In this document: positions 8,792-16,340 of the stretch, one piece after another
Position numbering within the stretch: position 1 is the stretch's first letter
How the letters are laid out: the number at the start of each line of letters is the position of its first letter
NCBI RefSeq assembly: GCF_024298865.1
Contig: NZ_CP101165.1
Coordinates: forward strand, 1 to 51,715
Length of the DNA stretch: 51,715 nucleotides
Direction: 5' to 3'
Source of the DNA: Halorarius halobius
GTDB lineage: Archaea > Halobacteriota > Halobacteria > Halobacteriales > Haloarculaceae
The notes under the pieces: model-generated
Told to the model about the DNA's origin: nothing
Databases searched by the model: none
Seen by the model: the letters and a program-made list of their open reading frames with translations, nothing else
Position numbers and translations under genes: made by a program

Positions 8792-10053
8792 TCGACGACA
8801 CCACCGGACAGGAACCTGGAGCACGGCCGTTGCGGAGTTCCTTCGACCGCTATCTCCAAGACAAGGGCAAGGGGCGCGGCGGCGAGGGTGGAAACTACCG
8901 CCGGAACGCCGCCCGCGAGCTCGATCGGTTCGCTGAGTGGGCCGCCGGCGAACGCGGCGACGAGGATTGGACCGGGATCACTCCCGAGGACGTCGACCGC
9001 GATCCAATTTTCGCCGACCTCAACGAGCGAGTTTTCCGCGAGTACGCTCGGCACCTTTCTGGTGACCGGGGGCTCAAGCAGAACACGGTCCAGACCTACT
9101 ACGCATACATCTCGGCGTGGTGTGGCTGGTGCGTCAACGAGGGGTATCTCGAAGCACACTACGCCCAGCGGGCGAGCGCGACCGCGCCGCTCCCCGACGA
9201 CGACGGACGGAAGCCTGGTGACCAGCAGGCCTGGACGCCCGAGCAGCGACACGCCCTCACCCGACACGTCGACGAGCAGGCGCGTGAAGCCATCGAGGCA
9301 TACACCACCCTTCCCGGTGACGTGGATTCTCTCGACAAGCAACGAGCCCGATACGTGGCGCTGAAGGCGGCTCGCGACCGGGCGCTCGTGGTCGTCCTCG
9401 CGTACACAGCTGTCCGTGTGGGAGAACTCCTCCGTGATTCTGACGACCCGCGACGCCGTGGCGTCCGGTGGGAAGACATCTCTCTTGAAGACGGAAGCAT
9501 GGACGTCTATCGCAAGAAGCAGCAGTGGGACGCTGCGTCCCTTCCTGATCCCGTTATCTCCCCGCTGCGGAGCTACCAGAAACTGATGGACCCGCCAACG
9601 GACCGGTGGCCCGTGTTCCCGACGTTCGACCAACGGAGCTTGGCGAACGTAGTTCGAGAGGAATTGACTGATCGGGGCGAACACGCCGAGGCTATACAGG
9701 AACGGCGAGACGCCTACACGAGGGATTTGCTATTGGCGCTTGAAGAGGATATCCGCCCGGCATCGATTACCACCGATGGCGCTCGTTCGATTCTTCGGCG
9801 GCTCACGGATACAGCTGGTATAGAGATCGCTCATCCGAAGCACGAGTATCTCGCTCCACACGGCGGGCGTCGCGGGATGGGCGAGGTCCTCGTTCGGGCC
9901 TTCGGGTACACAGTCGCCGCCCGGTATCTAGACAACTCCGAGGAGATGGTTCGGGAACGGTATTCCCACATCGAAGCCGGAGAACTCGGCGACGTAGCGA
10001 CCGAGGCCCTCGACGAGATAGATCCAGTTTCAGGAATTGGCGACGACAGTTAG
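8788..10053 (+). CDS. Tyrosine recombinase (phage-integrase/Xer type)
   Basis: 421 residues. An N-terminal SAM-like core-binding domain (about 15-120, with VFREYARHLSGDRGLKQNTV) precedes the catalytic domain. Catalytic positions visible: Arg in YTAVRVGELL, a likely Lys in VYRKKQQ, His-x-x-Arg in APHGGRRGM and the nucleophile Tyr in RERYSHIEAGE. It may resolve plasmid multimers or integrate and excise an element. It is the third gene of the HTH-toxin-recombinase operon. No matching direct repeats or tRNA target were found nearby, so its recombination site is not identified. Confidence 0.92.
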   Translation: MIDDTTGQEPGARPLRSSFDRYLQDKGKGRGGEGGNYRRNAARELDRFAEWAAGERGDEDWTGITPEDVDRDPIFADLNERVFREYARHLSGDRGLKQNTVQTYYAYISAWCGWCVNEGYLEAHYAQRASATAPLPDDDGRKPGDQQAWTPEQRHALTRHVDEQAREAIEAYTTLPGDVDSLDKQRARYVALKAARDRALVVVLAYTAVRVGELLRDSDDPRRRGVRWEDISLEDGSMDVYRKKQQWDAASLPDPVISPLRSYQKLMDPPTDRWPVFPTFDQRSLANVVREELTDRGEHAEAIQERRDAYTRDLLLALEEDIRPASITTDGARSILRRLTDTAGIEIAHPKHEYLAPHGGRRGMGEVLVRAFGYTVAARYLDNSEEMVRERYSHIEAGELGDVATEALDEIDPVSGIGDDS

Positions 10054-10673
10054 CTCTCCCGTCCTGATCGACGATATCCCTCGTAGAGGGCCGGCAGTCC
10101 CAGCGGGAGTGCTAAGGCCCCGAATCCGATAAGTACGTACTTGCTTTGCTGTTTTCGCTGGATAGTGAGGAGCGTGGCTACGACGCCGAGAAGCGCGATT
10201 GCGTAGGCTGCGTTGCTCCAGATGACCTCGTAGGTCGAACAGTACAGCCAGCAAACGAACGTGTAGGCGGGGGCATTCCAGGTCGGTGGGTGAAGCTTCG
10301 GCCAGAAAAACCGACAGTACGTGGTCCAAGCCAGCATTGCGACAGTCGGCAACCCTACGAGCCACACCGCTGGTCCCCGATTTGAGTCACCGTATCGCTT
10401 GTATCCCGCTAGGAACAGGGCCGGAAAGCAGAAAACCCACAGCCAGATTCCAACCGTGTAGGTGATGGGCCAGTGTTCGATTCTCGGTTGCGTGAGTGGG
10501 AGTTGCAGCGACTGGGGAAGCGTCGCCCACGGGAATGACGGGTCGGGAACGGGATTCGTGAACAGGGCGACGAGACAGAGAACCGTCCCGAGTACCAGTC
10601 CATAGAGCCCAGCCGTCGTGTATTGCTGTATCCGAGCCGGGAGTGACGGTGGTGTTTCTCCGACGGTGTCCAT
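10050..10673 (-). CDS. Polytopic membrane protein of unknown function
   Basis: 207 residues with about five membrane segments: near 20-42 (TAGLYGLVLGTVLCLVALF), 73-92 (VGIWLWVFCFPALFLAGY), 100-120 (PAVWLVGLPTVAMLAW), 138-170 (FVCWLYC ... AIALLGVVATLLTI) and 178-198. It is convergent with the recombinase and overlaps its stop by 4 bp. It follows a SHOCT protein gene on the same strand by 14 bp, so both are probably one transcript at the edge of the copper island. No family recognised. Confidence 0.75.
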   Translation of the reverse strand: MDTVGETPPSLPARIQQYTTAGLYGLVLGTVLCLVALFTNPVPDPSFPWATLPQSLQLPLTQPRIEHWPITYTVGIWLWVFCFPALFLAGYKRYGDSNRGPAVWLVGLPTVAMLAWTTYCRFFWPKLHPPTWNAPAYTFVCWLYCSTYEVIWSNAAYAIALLGVVATLLTIQRKQQSKYVLIGFGALALPLGLPALYEGYRRSGRES

Positions 10674-10687
10674 AGATGGATTTCGAG

Positions 10688-11059
10688 TTAGGAATCTTGT
10701 TCGAGTGCCTCTTTCCGCTGTTCGTACTCTTCGTCCGTGAGATCGCCACGAGCGTAGGTGAGTCGGAGTTCCTCGAGGGCTTGATCGGTCTCGCTATTCG
10801 AGGTGGCCACCGCGCGATAGATGAGGTACCCTGCGCCGACGATGGCAGCGATGAACAGAAGCTGCATCAGTAATCCGACGAGGACCATCCATCCGGGGAC
10901 TGTTCCGTCACCCCACATATGACCACCCCACATTCCACCCATCATCGGGCCGAACCCCATCATCCCGAATCCCATGAAGAGGACGGGGAGAATGAGGAGG
11001 GCCCCGAGGACGACGAGGACGATGGTGACGAGCTGGTTGTCGGTTGAAGTAGTTGGCAT
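10688..11059 (-). CDS. SHOCT-domain membrane protein with Met/Gly-rich loop
   Basis: 123 residues. Two membrane helices (about 9-30 and 55-80) flank a loop very rich in Met, Gly, Trp and His (MMGFGPMMGGMWGGHMWG). The C-terminal SHOCT helix pair is LEELRLTYARGDLTDEEYEQRKEALEQ. SHOCT motifs are short C-terminal oligomerisation segments. The Met/His loop would face outside or lie in the membrane and could bind Cu(I), which is an inference supported by three more genes of this plan in the island. In the leader, GGAG sits about 7 nt before the ATG and CCCTATATTC is a likely TATA region. Confidence 0.85.
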   Translation of the reverse strand: MPTTSTDNQLVTIVLVVLGALLILPVLFMGFGMMGFGPMMGGMWGGHMWGDGTVPGWMVLVGLLMQLLFIAAIVGAGYLIYRAVATSNSETDQALEELRLTYARGDLTDEEYEQRKEALEQDS

Positions 11060-11375
11060 GATTATCTCCTGAGAGTGTTCTCGGTTGAATATAGGGTTTC
11101 CTACTTGATGCTCGTTTCTCTTTATAAACCAAGGCTCAGAGGTGCTGATACTTTTGAGATATTGGATCTATTCTACGGATTCCCACCGAAGGAGAGGGTC
11201 AACAGCGACCGGTCGACGGCGCTGATACATCGAAGGAACTCTCTAAGCGGAGCAGGCCGAGTGCCTCGGGGCTTGACCCTGAGGGTGAAGGCCGTAAGCT
11301 CAGGTGGGTGTTCCACTTTCACTGTGGATGGCTGGCATTCAAGATAATCGCATTACTCCACTAGTACTGGAGCGA

Positions 11376-12653
11376 ATGATCGACGCACAGGCTCTCGTCA
11401 AGACGCTCGACTTCCAACTCGACATCCAGAGTGATAACGAGGGCCTGCTGTCCGACGCCACACTTGAAGCACGGTGGGCGTACAACGAAACCATCCGACT
11501 TGCCAAAGAAGGTGTGGACTGGGACGCTATTCCCGACAGGGTAGCCGACGACGCTGACCTCGTGAAGAACACTACTCAGCGTGTCGTTGCGAAGGCACTC
11601 GGTGCGATGGAGAACTACTACGAATACGACGACTTCGGCCAGCCGAGCCACACCAAGGGCGGAACGTACCCGCTTCGTGCGAACTACGAGGAGGGGTACA
11701 ACCTGTCGCTCACCGACAACGGCGACGTGGCGTTCCGAATCAGCGCGAAGCCGTACAAGCACGTCACGGGCGTTCTCGAAGGCGACGACGCCCACCTCGA
11801 CGTTCTCAAAACCGCACTCGAAAGCGACAAGTGGAAGATTGGGACGGCGGAAGCCCTGTTCCACAACGACAACCCCGAATTGCACGTCAATGTCACCAAC
11901 ACCAAGCAGACCGTTCGAGACAAGCAGGACTCACGAACGGTCGTCGGCGTGGACGTGAATGAAGACAACGTGGCTCTCACCGCGCTCTCCGAGGATGGCA
12001 TTGAGGACTCGTTGGTTATCGACTTCCCCGAAATCAAGTTCGAGCGTCATCGCTCCTTCACGATGCGGAAGCGCGTGCAGAGCGCGGGGAAGTCGAGTAT
12101 GCACGACACGTTGGAAGGACGTGAGGAACGGTTCGTCCGCGACAGGCTCCACAAGGTGAGTCGTCACATCGTGGAGTGGAGCCGTCAGTTCGAGAAACCG
12201 TGCATCGTCTTTGAAGACCTCAAAGAGATGCGCGACAGTATTGACTACGGTACGCGGATGAACCGACGTTTGCACCACCTCCCGTTCCGCGCCCTTCAGT
12301 TCTATACCTCGTACAAGGCGTCGTTCGAGGGGATTCCGACTGGCTGGATTGACCCGTACAAGACGAGTCAACGGTGTTCGCTGTGCGGGCACGCCCAGCG
12401 TGCGAATCGGAACAAGAAGCGGTTCAAGTGTCGGTCGTGCGGGCATCAAGACCACAGCGACCGTGGTGCAAGCGTCAATATCGCCGTGAAAGGTATCGAG
12501 AAGCATCAGGACTGGAATGTGCCTGCTCTCAACAGCCTTCCCCAAGTGCGGAAGGTGCGACGGCGGGCATCGGGGGCCGTGGACGCCCCGACCGTGACCC
12601 ACGACGCCGTTCGAGGCTATCAGACCGATGGTATCGTGGGAGTGTCCGATTAA
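11376..12653 (+). CDS. tnpB: TnpB RNA-guided nuclease-like protein
   Basis: 425 residues from the ATG at 11376, where typical TnpB sequence begins (ALVKTLDFQL). The three RuvC acids are present: Asp in VVGVDVNEDNV, Glu in CIVFEDLKEM and Asp in HSDRGASVNIAVKG. The zinc ribbon between the second and third has CSLCGHAQ and CRSCGHQ. An intact triad suggests a working TnpB, which in characterised members is an RNA-guided DNA nuclease that maintains its element. Its neighbours are copper genes on the opposite strand, so it is an insertion rather than part of the island. Confidence 0.92.
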   Translation: MIDAQALVKTLDFQLDIQSDNEGLLSDATLEARWAYNETIRLAKEGVDWDAIPDRVADDADLVKNTTQRVVAKALGAMENYYEYDDFGQPSHTKGGTYPLRANYEEGYNLSLTDNGDVAFRISAKPYKHVTGVLEGDDAHLDVLKTALESDKWKIGTAEALFHNDNPELHVNVTNTKQTVRDKQDSRTVVGVDVNEDNVALTALSEDGIEDSLVIDFPEIKFERHRSFTMRKRVQSAGKSSMHDTLEGREERFVRDRLHKVSRHIVEWSRQFEKPCIVFEDLKEMRDSIDYGTRMNRRLHHLPFRALQFYTSYKASFEGIPTGWIDPYKTSQRCSLCGHAQRANRNKKRFKCRSCGHQDHSDRGASVNIAVKGIEKHQDWNVPALNSLPQVRKVRRRASGAVDAPTVTHDAVRGYQTDGIVGVSD

Positions 12654-12663
12654 ACCACGGGAA

Positions 12664-12686
12664 GCCTCGGGGCTTGACCCCGAGGC
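12664..12686 (+). other. Right-end hairpin of the TnpB element (putative guide RNA scaffold end)
   Basis: A perfect 9-bp stem begins 11 bp after the tnpB stop. In IS605-type elements the 3' end of tnpB and this hairpin form the guide RNA scaffold, with the guide read from the flanking host DNA. The left end at 11263-11285 carries a near copy. Confidence 0.6.
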
Positions 12687-12712
12687 GGTTCACGACCGTC
12701 GCAACACCTGAT

Positions 12713-12907
12713 ATGGACGAGACGTGTACGTACTGTGGGTCGCGTATTTTCGATCACGACCCTATCTGTGTTCGCGACTGTGACGACGACTGTGGCTCGC
12801 CCGAGTACTTCTGCAATTATGCCTGTCTCTCGACGTATATCGACGAGAACGATCTGACGACAGGGAATGCGTGTGCGTGGTCACCCGACGGCGGTGATTG
12901 CTGTTAA
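12713..12907 (+). CDS. Small Cys-rich zinc-finger (TRASH-like) protein
   Basis: 64 residues beginning at the ATG at 12713. Cysteines are arranged as CTYCG near the start, three further Cys in the middle (PICVRDCDDDCG), then YFCNYACLSTYI, and a final DCC. The CxxC plus FCNxxC layout is like a TRASH/treble-clef metal-binding finger, so it may hold zinc or copper. It lies just after the TnpB element right end and before the halocyanin block on the other strand. The function within copper handling is inferred only from content and location. Confidence 0.7.
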   Translation: MDETCTYCGSRIFDHDPICVRDCDDDCGSPEYFCNYACLSTYIDENDLTTGNACAWSPDGGDCC

Positions 12908-13040
12908 TCAGGCTTCTTGCCGTGCTCTCGGTCGGCGCAGGGGTGAGTCCCCTCAGCAGCAGGCGGCGGTATCAGTCGACTACTGTATGTCGGCGGCCCA
13001 CAGCCGTCAGACCCTCCACACGCACAGGCCCTGCCAGCCA

Positions 13041-13796
13041 TCAGTTCTCTTGATTCTGTACCAATCGTTCACGGCGTCGCTGGAACTCCACTTCGTCGAT
13101 TTCGCCGCGAGCGTATCGACGTTTGAGGGTTTCCATCGCGGAATCGTCACTTTCGGCGGGTGCATCACCTCGTCCGAGTGCCCAGTAGAGGAGTCCGCCT
13201 ACTAAGCCGAGCATCCCGAGTGCTCCGCCGACGAACGGCAGCCCGCCGAACCAGCCACCGTTTCGGCCATTTACCATTCCAGGACCAGACCCCATCCCAT
13301 GACCCATCATTCCGCCATCGGAGCTCCCATCACCGCCGGTGTTGGTTCCATACTCTATCGCGCCCTGTTCGACGATCGCGTCACTCTCGGGCACATCACC
13401 GTTCGGAATCGGACTCGTTTCGGCTGGCCCGCCGGGGCTCCCGACGACAATGCGACCGACCATCCCGACGGATTTGTGCGGGATGCAGTAGTAGTCGTAC
13501 GTGCCCGGTTCCTCGAACGTGTACTCGAAGGCTCCTGACGAGATGGTTCCACTGTCGAATGCGCTGGCGTCGGCCGGAATCCGGTTCTCGTAAGCGGTCG
13601 CCGAGTGGGCTCCGGCCGCTAGCTCGAAGCGAACGGTCGTGCCGGGGTCGACGTGGAGCCCGATCGGGTCGAAGTAGTTGTTCCCCATCCTGACGACGGG
13701 TGTCTCCTGTGCAGCGACTGGCCGGGTGAGTCCCGCAGTCGCGACTGTGCCGGCCCCGAGCGCGCCCAGAAACTGGCGTCTACTGTAGTTTGTCAT
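13041..13796 (-). CDS. Halocyanin-like cupredoxin fused to membrane SHOCT tail
   Basis: 251 residues from the ATG at 13796 (an upstream extension to 14090 overlaps the thioredoxin gene and is not used). A Tat signal SRRQFLGALGAG is at the N-terminus. The cupredoxin domain (about 30-120) has copper ligands His in GAHSATAY, then Cys, His and Met in YYCIPHKSVGMVG. A linker with GGMMGHGMGSGPGM, a membrane helix (about 195-215) and a C-terminal SHOCT segment LKRRYARGEIDEVEFQRRRERL follow. It would be an extracytoplasmic type 1 copper protein anchored in the membrane. Fusion of halocyanin to SHOCT links the two protein types of this island. Confidence 0.88.
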   Translation of the reverse strand: MTNYSRRQFLGALGAGTVATAGLTRPVAAQETPVVRMGNNYFDPIGLHVDPGTTVRFELAAGAHSATAYENRIPADASAFDSGTISSGAFEYTFEEPGTYDYYCIPHKSVGMVGRIVVGSPGGPAETSPIPNGDVPESDAIVEQGAIEYGTNTGGDGSSDGGMMGHGMGSGPGMVNGRNGGWFGGLPFVGGALGMLGLVGGLLYWALGRGDAPAESDDSAMETLKRRYARGEIDEVEFQRRRERLVQNQEN

Positions 13797-13815
13797 TGTA
13801 GCTGTTTGGCTTCTG

Positions 13816-14124
13816 TTATCCGAGGATGATGCTGGCGAGCCGGTTCGCGAGGCCGGGTGATTGCTTGCCGGCGCTCTCGATGGCTGCCTCCAGTTCGTCC
13901 CGGTCGACGATGCCGATGAACTCGGCAGTTCTCTCCCCGTTCGCATACACAAGCGTCGTGGGGGTTTTTCGGACACCGTACTCCTCGGCTGTCTCCAGAT
14001 CGGTCTGGATGTCGACCTCGCGGAATTCGACATCCGGATACGCATCTTCGATGCCCTCGTTTTTCTCGCGCTGCGTTGCGCATGCTCCACAGGTCTCCTG
14101 CGTGAACAGGATTACTTCCGTCAT
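13816..14124 (-). CDS. Thioredoxin-like protein with CGAC active site
   Basis: 102 residues: strand MTEVILFTQETCGACATQ with the redox motif CGAC at 12-15, the cis-proline strand VRKTPTTLVYANGE, and a C-terminal helix. It has no signal peptide, so it works in the cytoplasm as a thiol-disulfide reductase. It lies 19 bp upstream of the halocyanin-SHOCT gene and may be co-transcribed with it. It could keep metal-binding cysteines reduced or load copper proteins, which is inferred from context. Confidence 0.9.
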   Translation of the reverse strand: MTEVILFTQETCGACATQREKNEGIEDAYPDVEFREVDIQTDLETAEEYGVRKTPTTLVYANGERTAEFIGIVDRDELEAAIESAGKQSPGLANRLASIILG

Positions 14125-14167
14125 AGTAGCTAGTATGGTCTTGTGCCTTTAGCACATTTCTATTTAC

Positions 14168-14200
14168 ATCCGAAAGCTGTGAGGGCCACAGATTTCGGAT
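14168..14200. promoter_or_regulatory. 33-bp palindrome between SHOCT and thioredoxin genes
   Basis: ATCCGAAA-g-CTGTG, loop AGGGC, then CACAG-a-TTTCGGAT: a 14-bp stem with one mismatch. It lies 48 bp after the stop of the upstream SHOCT gene and 44 bp before the thioredoxin start on the same strand. It could be a terminator for the former or an operator for the latter. Confidence 0.55.
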
Positions 14201-14247
14201 TCCAAGGGGGCGGACGTGAGTAACGCCGGAGGTTGGTGATCGGACCG

Positions 14248-14601
14248 TCACTCCGAGCGTTCGAGCCTGTCCCGGCGCGCCTCAAACTCTTCCTCGGTGA
14301 GATCTCCGCGGGCGTATGCCATACGCAGCTCCTCCATTGCAGGATTTCGCGACGACTGCGATGCCGTCACGCGACGGAAGACGAGGTATCCTCCACCGAG
14401 CAGGAGGAGGAGGAAGATCAGCTGGATGAGCATCCCGACGAGTGGCCACCAGCCGCTGGTCGTCCCGTATCCACCCATCATTCCACCGTATCCCATCATC
14501 CCGCCGAATCCCATCCCCATCGTGAGCATGGGGAGGAAGATGATCGCCCCGAGGATGAGGAGGACGATGGTTGTGGTGTCGAGTTGGTTTGATGATGCCA
14601 T
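14248..14601 (-). CDS. SHOCT-domain membrane protein with Met/Gly-rich loop
   Basis: 117 residues. Two membrane helices (about 11-30 and 52-75) enclose the loop MGMGFGGMMGYGGMMGGYG. The C-terminal SHOCT segment is MEELRMAYARGDLTEEEFEARRDRLE. It is very similar in plan to the protein at 10688-11059, so the two are likely paralogues. The gene starts 3 bp after the stop of the DUF302 gene, so the two form an operon. A copper-binding or copper-relay role is inferred from the Met-rich loop and neighbours. Confidence 0.85.
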   Translation of the reverse strand: MASSNQLDTTTIVLLILGAIIFLPMLTMGMGFGGMMGYGGMMGGYGTTSGWWPLVGMLIQLIFLLLLLGGGYLVFRRVTASQSSRNPAMEELRMAYARGDLTEEEFEARRDRLERSE

Positions 14602-14604
14602 GGC

Positions 14605-15021
14605 TCAAATCTCGGCCGATGATTCGAGTTCGTCCGCGACACTGGCAAGAACGCGTTCGAACCGGTCGTGGACCTCGGTCGCGATCGAGTCGAGCGCCTC
14701 GTTGTCGGCGATGCCGACGAGCTGTTGCGGGTCGATGGCGCTCACCGTGATGTCGCCGTCGTCCGTCTCGTAGACGATGACGTTACACGGGAGAAGCGCG
14801 CCGAGTTCGATCTCCTCGTTCAGGCCCTCGTGTGCGAGTCCCGGGTTGCACGCGCCGAGGATGCGGTACTGTCGGAACTCCTCGCCGAGTTTTTCCTCGA
14901 ACGTCGCCCGGACGTCGATGTCACACAGGACGCCGAATCCTTCGTCTTTGAGCGCGTCGATCGTTGTCTCAACTACGTGGTCGAAGTCAGCGGACACGGA
15001 CATTTGTATTGTATAGTCCAT
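14605..15021 (-). CDS. DUF302 family protein
   Basis: 138 residues starting MDYTIQ at 15021. The frame extends to 15249 but the added sequence overlaps another gene and does not look like the family. DUF302 features: the opening strand, VVETTIDALKDEGFGVLCDIDV, the central YRILGACNPGLAHEGLNEEIELGALLPCNVIVYE, and the terminal region EVHDRF. The conserved single Cys residues in GACNP and LLPCNV are typical. The biochemical role of DUF302 is not settled, but the family is often found beside metal and redox genes. It heads an operon with the SHOCT gene and its promoter carries a perfect palindrome. Confidence 0.88.
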   Translation of the reverse strand: MDYTIQMSVSADFDHVVETTIDALKDEGFGVLCDIDVRATFEEKLGEEFRQYRILGACNPGLAHEGLNEEIELGALLPCNVIVYETDDGDITVSAIDPQQLVGIADNEALDSIATEVHDRFERVLASVADELESSAEI

Positions 15022-15033
15022 ACAATATTGTAT
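15020..15033. promoter_or_regulatory. Perfect 14-bp palindrome at DUF302 start
   Basis: ATACAATATTGTAT overlaps the first bases of the DUF302 start codon. TTAAG at 15046-15050 would be the TATA-like box 25-29 bp upstream, so the palindrome covers the transcription start. This is the position expected for a repressor operator. Another TTGTATTGTATAG lies just inside the gene. Confidence 0.55.
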
Positions 15034-15115
15034 ACGGAGGGTTGACTTAAGGATGTGGTTCCGGGAGCAGTCGTCACGGGTGGAGTCTCCAGTGTTGGAA
15101 CTGGGACCGAATGGC

Positions 15116-15469
15116 TCATTTGGACCGTTCCAGCTGTTCACGCCGCCGCTCGAATTCATCATCAGAGAGTTCGCCACGGGCGTAGCGGGCTTTAAGGACT
15201 GATAGCGGTCGCTCATCATTCCCATCGGTTTCTCGGTTGAGAAGCGCAAAGACGAGGTAGAGCGGAACGGCGATGAGGAGCCCCATCCAGAGGAGTCCCC
15301 AGAGCCCCATTGCTCCGCCGAAGAGGCCCCAGCCGCCGCCCATCATGCCGCCGCCGTAGCTCACACTACCGTGGGCAGCAGCCGTTTCAGTCGCCGCGAC
15401 CAGCAGCGGGACTGCGAGGATCCCGAGTCGACGAGCAGTGCGTCCGATGTGAGTGGTGAGTTGCGTCAT
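15116..15469 (-). CDS. SHOCT-domain membrane protein with signal/anchor
   Basis: 117 residues. An N-terminal hydrophobic segment (LGILAVPLLVAATETAAAHG) looks like a signal or first membrane helix. Then come a Gly/Met stretch (YGGGMMGGGWGLFGGAMGLWG), a second helix (LLWMGLLIAVPLYLVFALL) and the SHOCT end LSVLKARYARGELSDDEFERRREQLERSK. It is the third separate SHOCT protein of the island. The gene follows the Met/His-rich secreted protein at 15527 by 57 bp on the same strand. Confidence 0.85.
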   Translation of the reverse strand: MTQLTTHIGRTARRLGILAVPLLVAATETAAAHGSVSYGGGMMGGGWGLFGGAMGLWGLLWMGLLIAVPLYLVFALLNRETDGNDERPLSVLKARYARGELSDDEFERRREQLERSK

Positions 15470-15526
15470 TATCTTGCGTTGGTGAATCGCGGTGTTCAGT
15501 TGGAGCGATCGAAACGGTCAGGACCG

Positions 15527-15847
15527 TCAGCAGTGGCCCTGCCCGTACATCCCGCGGTCGTGGTCGTCGTCAGCCCCGCCGTGGTATTTCTCGTCAGCCA
15601 TGTCCTGGGCCATCTCGTCGACGGTCACACCCATGTACGACTCCATCCACTCGACAGCGCCCGGACCCATGTGTTCGCTCATCTGCGTTTCCATCCAAGT
15701 GGCCCATTCATCTGCGGTGGCATTGTCAGTGGGCGGGTCGTCTGCAGTCGTGTCGGTACCGTGTGCGCTGACCACGGGCGCGGCGAACGCGAGTCCGACG
15801 ATCGCGAGTGCCACGAGCAGCCAGCCGCCGAGTTTGAAGTTGGTCAT
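15527..15847 (-). CDS. Secreted Met/His-rich small protein, putative metal binder
   Basis: 106 residues with a signal peptide (LGGWLLVALAIVGLAFAAPVVSA, cleavage near residue 28). The mature part has repeated Met pairs (MXXXM in WMETQMSEHMG, WMESYMG, EMAQDMA) and ends in a His/Asp-rich tail with Cys (YHGG ... GMYGQGHC). These residues are classical soft-metal ligands, so an extracytoplasmic copper sink or carrier is likely. I recognise no named family. It is placed between the DoxX block and the SHOCT gene in the same direction. Confidence 0.75.
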   Translation of the reverse strand: MTNFKLGGWLLVALAIVGLAFAAPVVSAHGTDTTADDPPTDNATADEWATWMETQMSEHMGPGAVEWMESYMGVTVDEMAQDMADEKYHGGADDDHDRGMYGQGHC

Positions 15848-16042
15848 TGTCCTTCTCCTCGGTTACTCGTAGGACCGCCCAGGAGTTATCCCGATGGGTG
15901 TGAACTCGGGAAGGAGAACGTTCGAGAACGTGTATAGAGCGCTCTAACCGTTTCTCAGAGACACGACCGTTCACGAATGCCGAATTCGGCGGCGTCGAGT
16001 GAAGCGCCTCAACGGGGCCGCTGTAGACGTGCGCCTGTCCCC

Positions 16043-16336
16043 TCACGGACGAGTTCCCAGCGATACGAGGATCTCACGACCCATGCGGGAGAGTCCCCAT
16101 ACGAGGAGGACAAGGAAGCCGAGCGCGATAACGTGCGCTCGGAGGCGAGGGGTGAAAGACGTGTGGACGACCACAACGCCGAGCCCGGGGACGCGTTCGG
16201 TGAAGTGAGCGCTTCCGAGGAGCGTCTCGACGACGCCCATCACCACCAGCCCAAGGAGGACGAGACCGAGACCGGTGGCGAGCGCTGCGTCGTCGAGCCA
16301 GCCGTAGTCCGAGTGTGGTGGTGACGTGTCCATCAT
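16043..16336 (-). CDS. Small two-helix membrane protein next to doxX
   Basis: 97 residues from the first of two adjacent Met codons at 16336. Helices lie at about 17-38 (ALATGLGLVLLGLVVMGVVETLL) and 70-90 (VIALGFLVLLVWGL). The start is 5 bp after the stop of doxX, so it is its operon partner. No family is recognised. It may form a complex with DoxX in the membrane. Confidence 0.7.
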   Translation of the reverse strand: MMDTSPPHSDYGWLDDAALATGLGLVLLGLVVMGVVETLLGSAHFTERVPGLGVVVVHTSFTPRLRAHVIALGFLVLLVWGLSRMGREILVSLGTRP

Positions 16337-16340
16337 TTCC

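Larger units (their letters stand above)
11263..12686 (+). mobile_element. IS1341-type element (lone tnpB, IS200/IS605 superfamily)
   Basis: A TnpB gene without TnpA is bounded by two related subterminal hairpins. The left one is GCCTCGGGGCTTGACCC followed by TGAGGG (11263-11285); the right one is the perfect stem GCCTCGGGG-CTTGA-CCCCGAGGC (12664-12686). Such elements move only with a TnpA supplied in trans. The right end, directly after tnpB, is where the guide (omega/reRNA) scaffold is encoded in this superfamily. Exact tips lie slightly outside the stated limits and cannot be fixed here. Confidence 0.75.

Noticed and set aside
13797..14090. N-terminal extension of the halocyanin-SHOCT gene
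   Set aside because: It overlaps the thioredoxin gene on the same strand, and the Tat signal begins at 13796.
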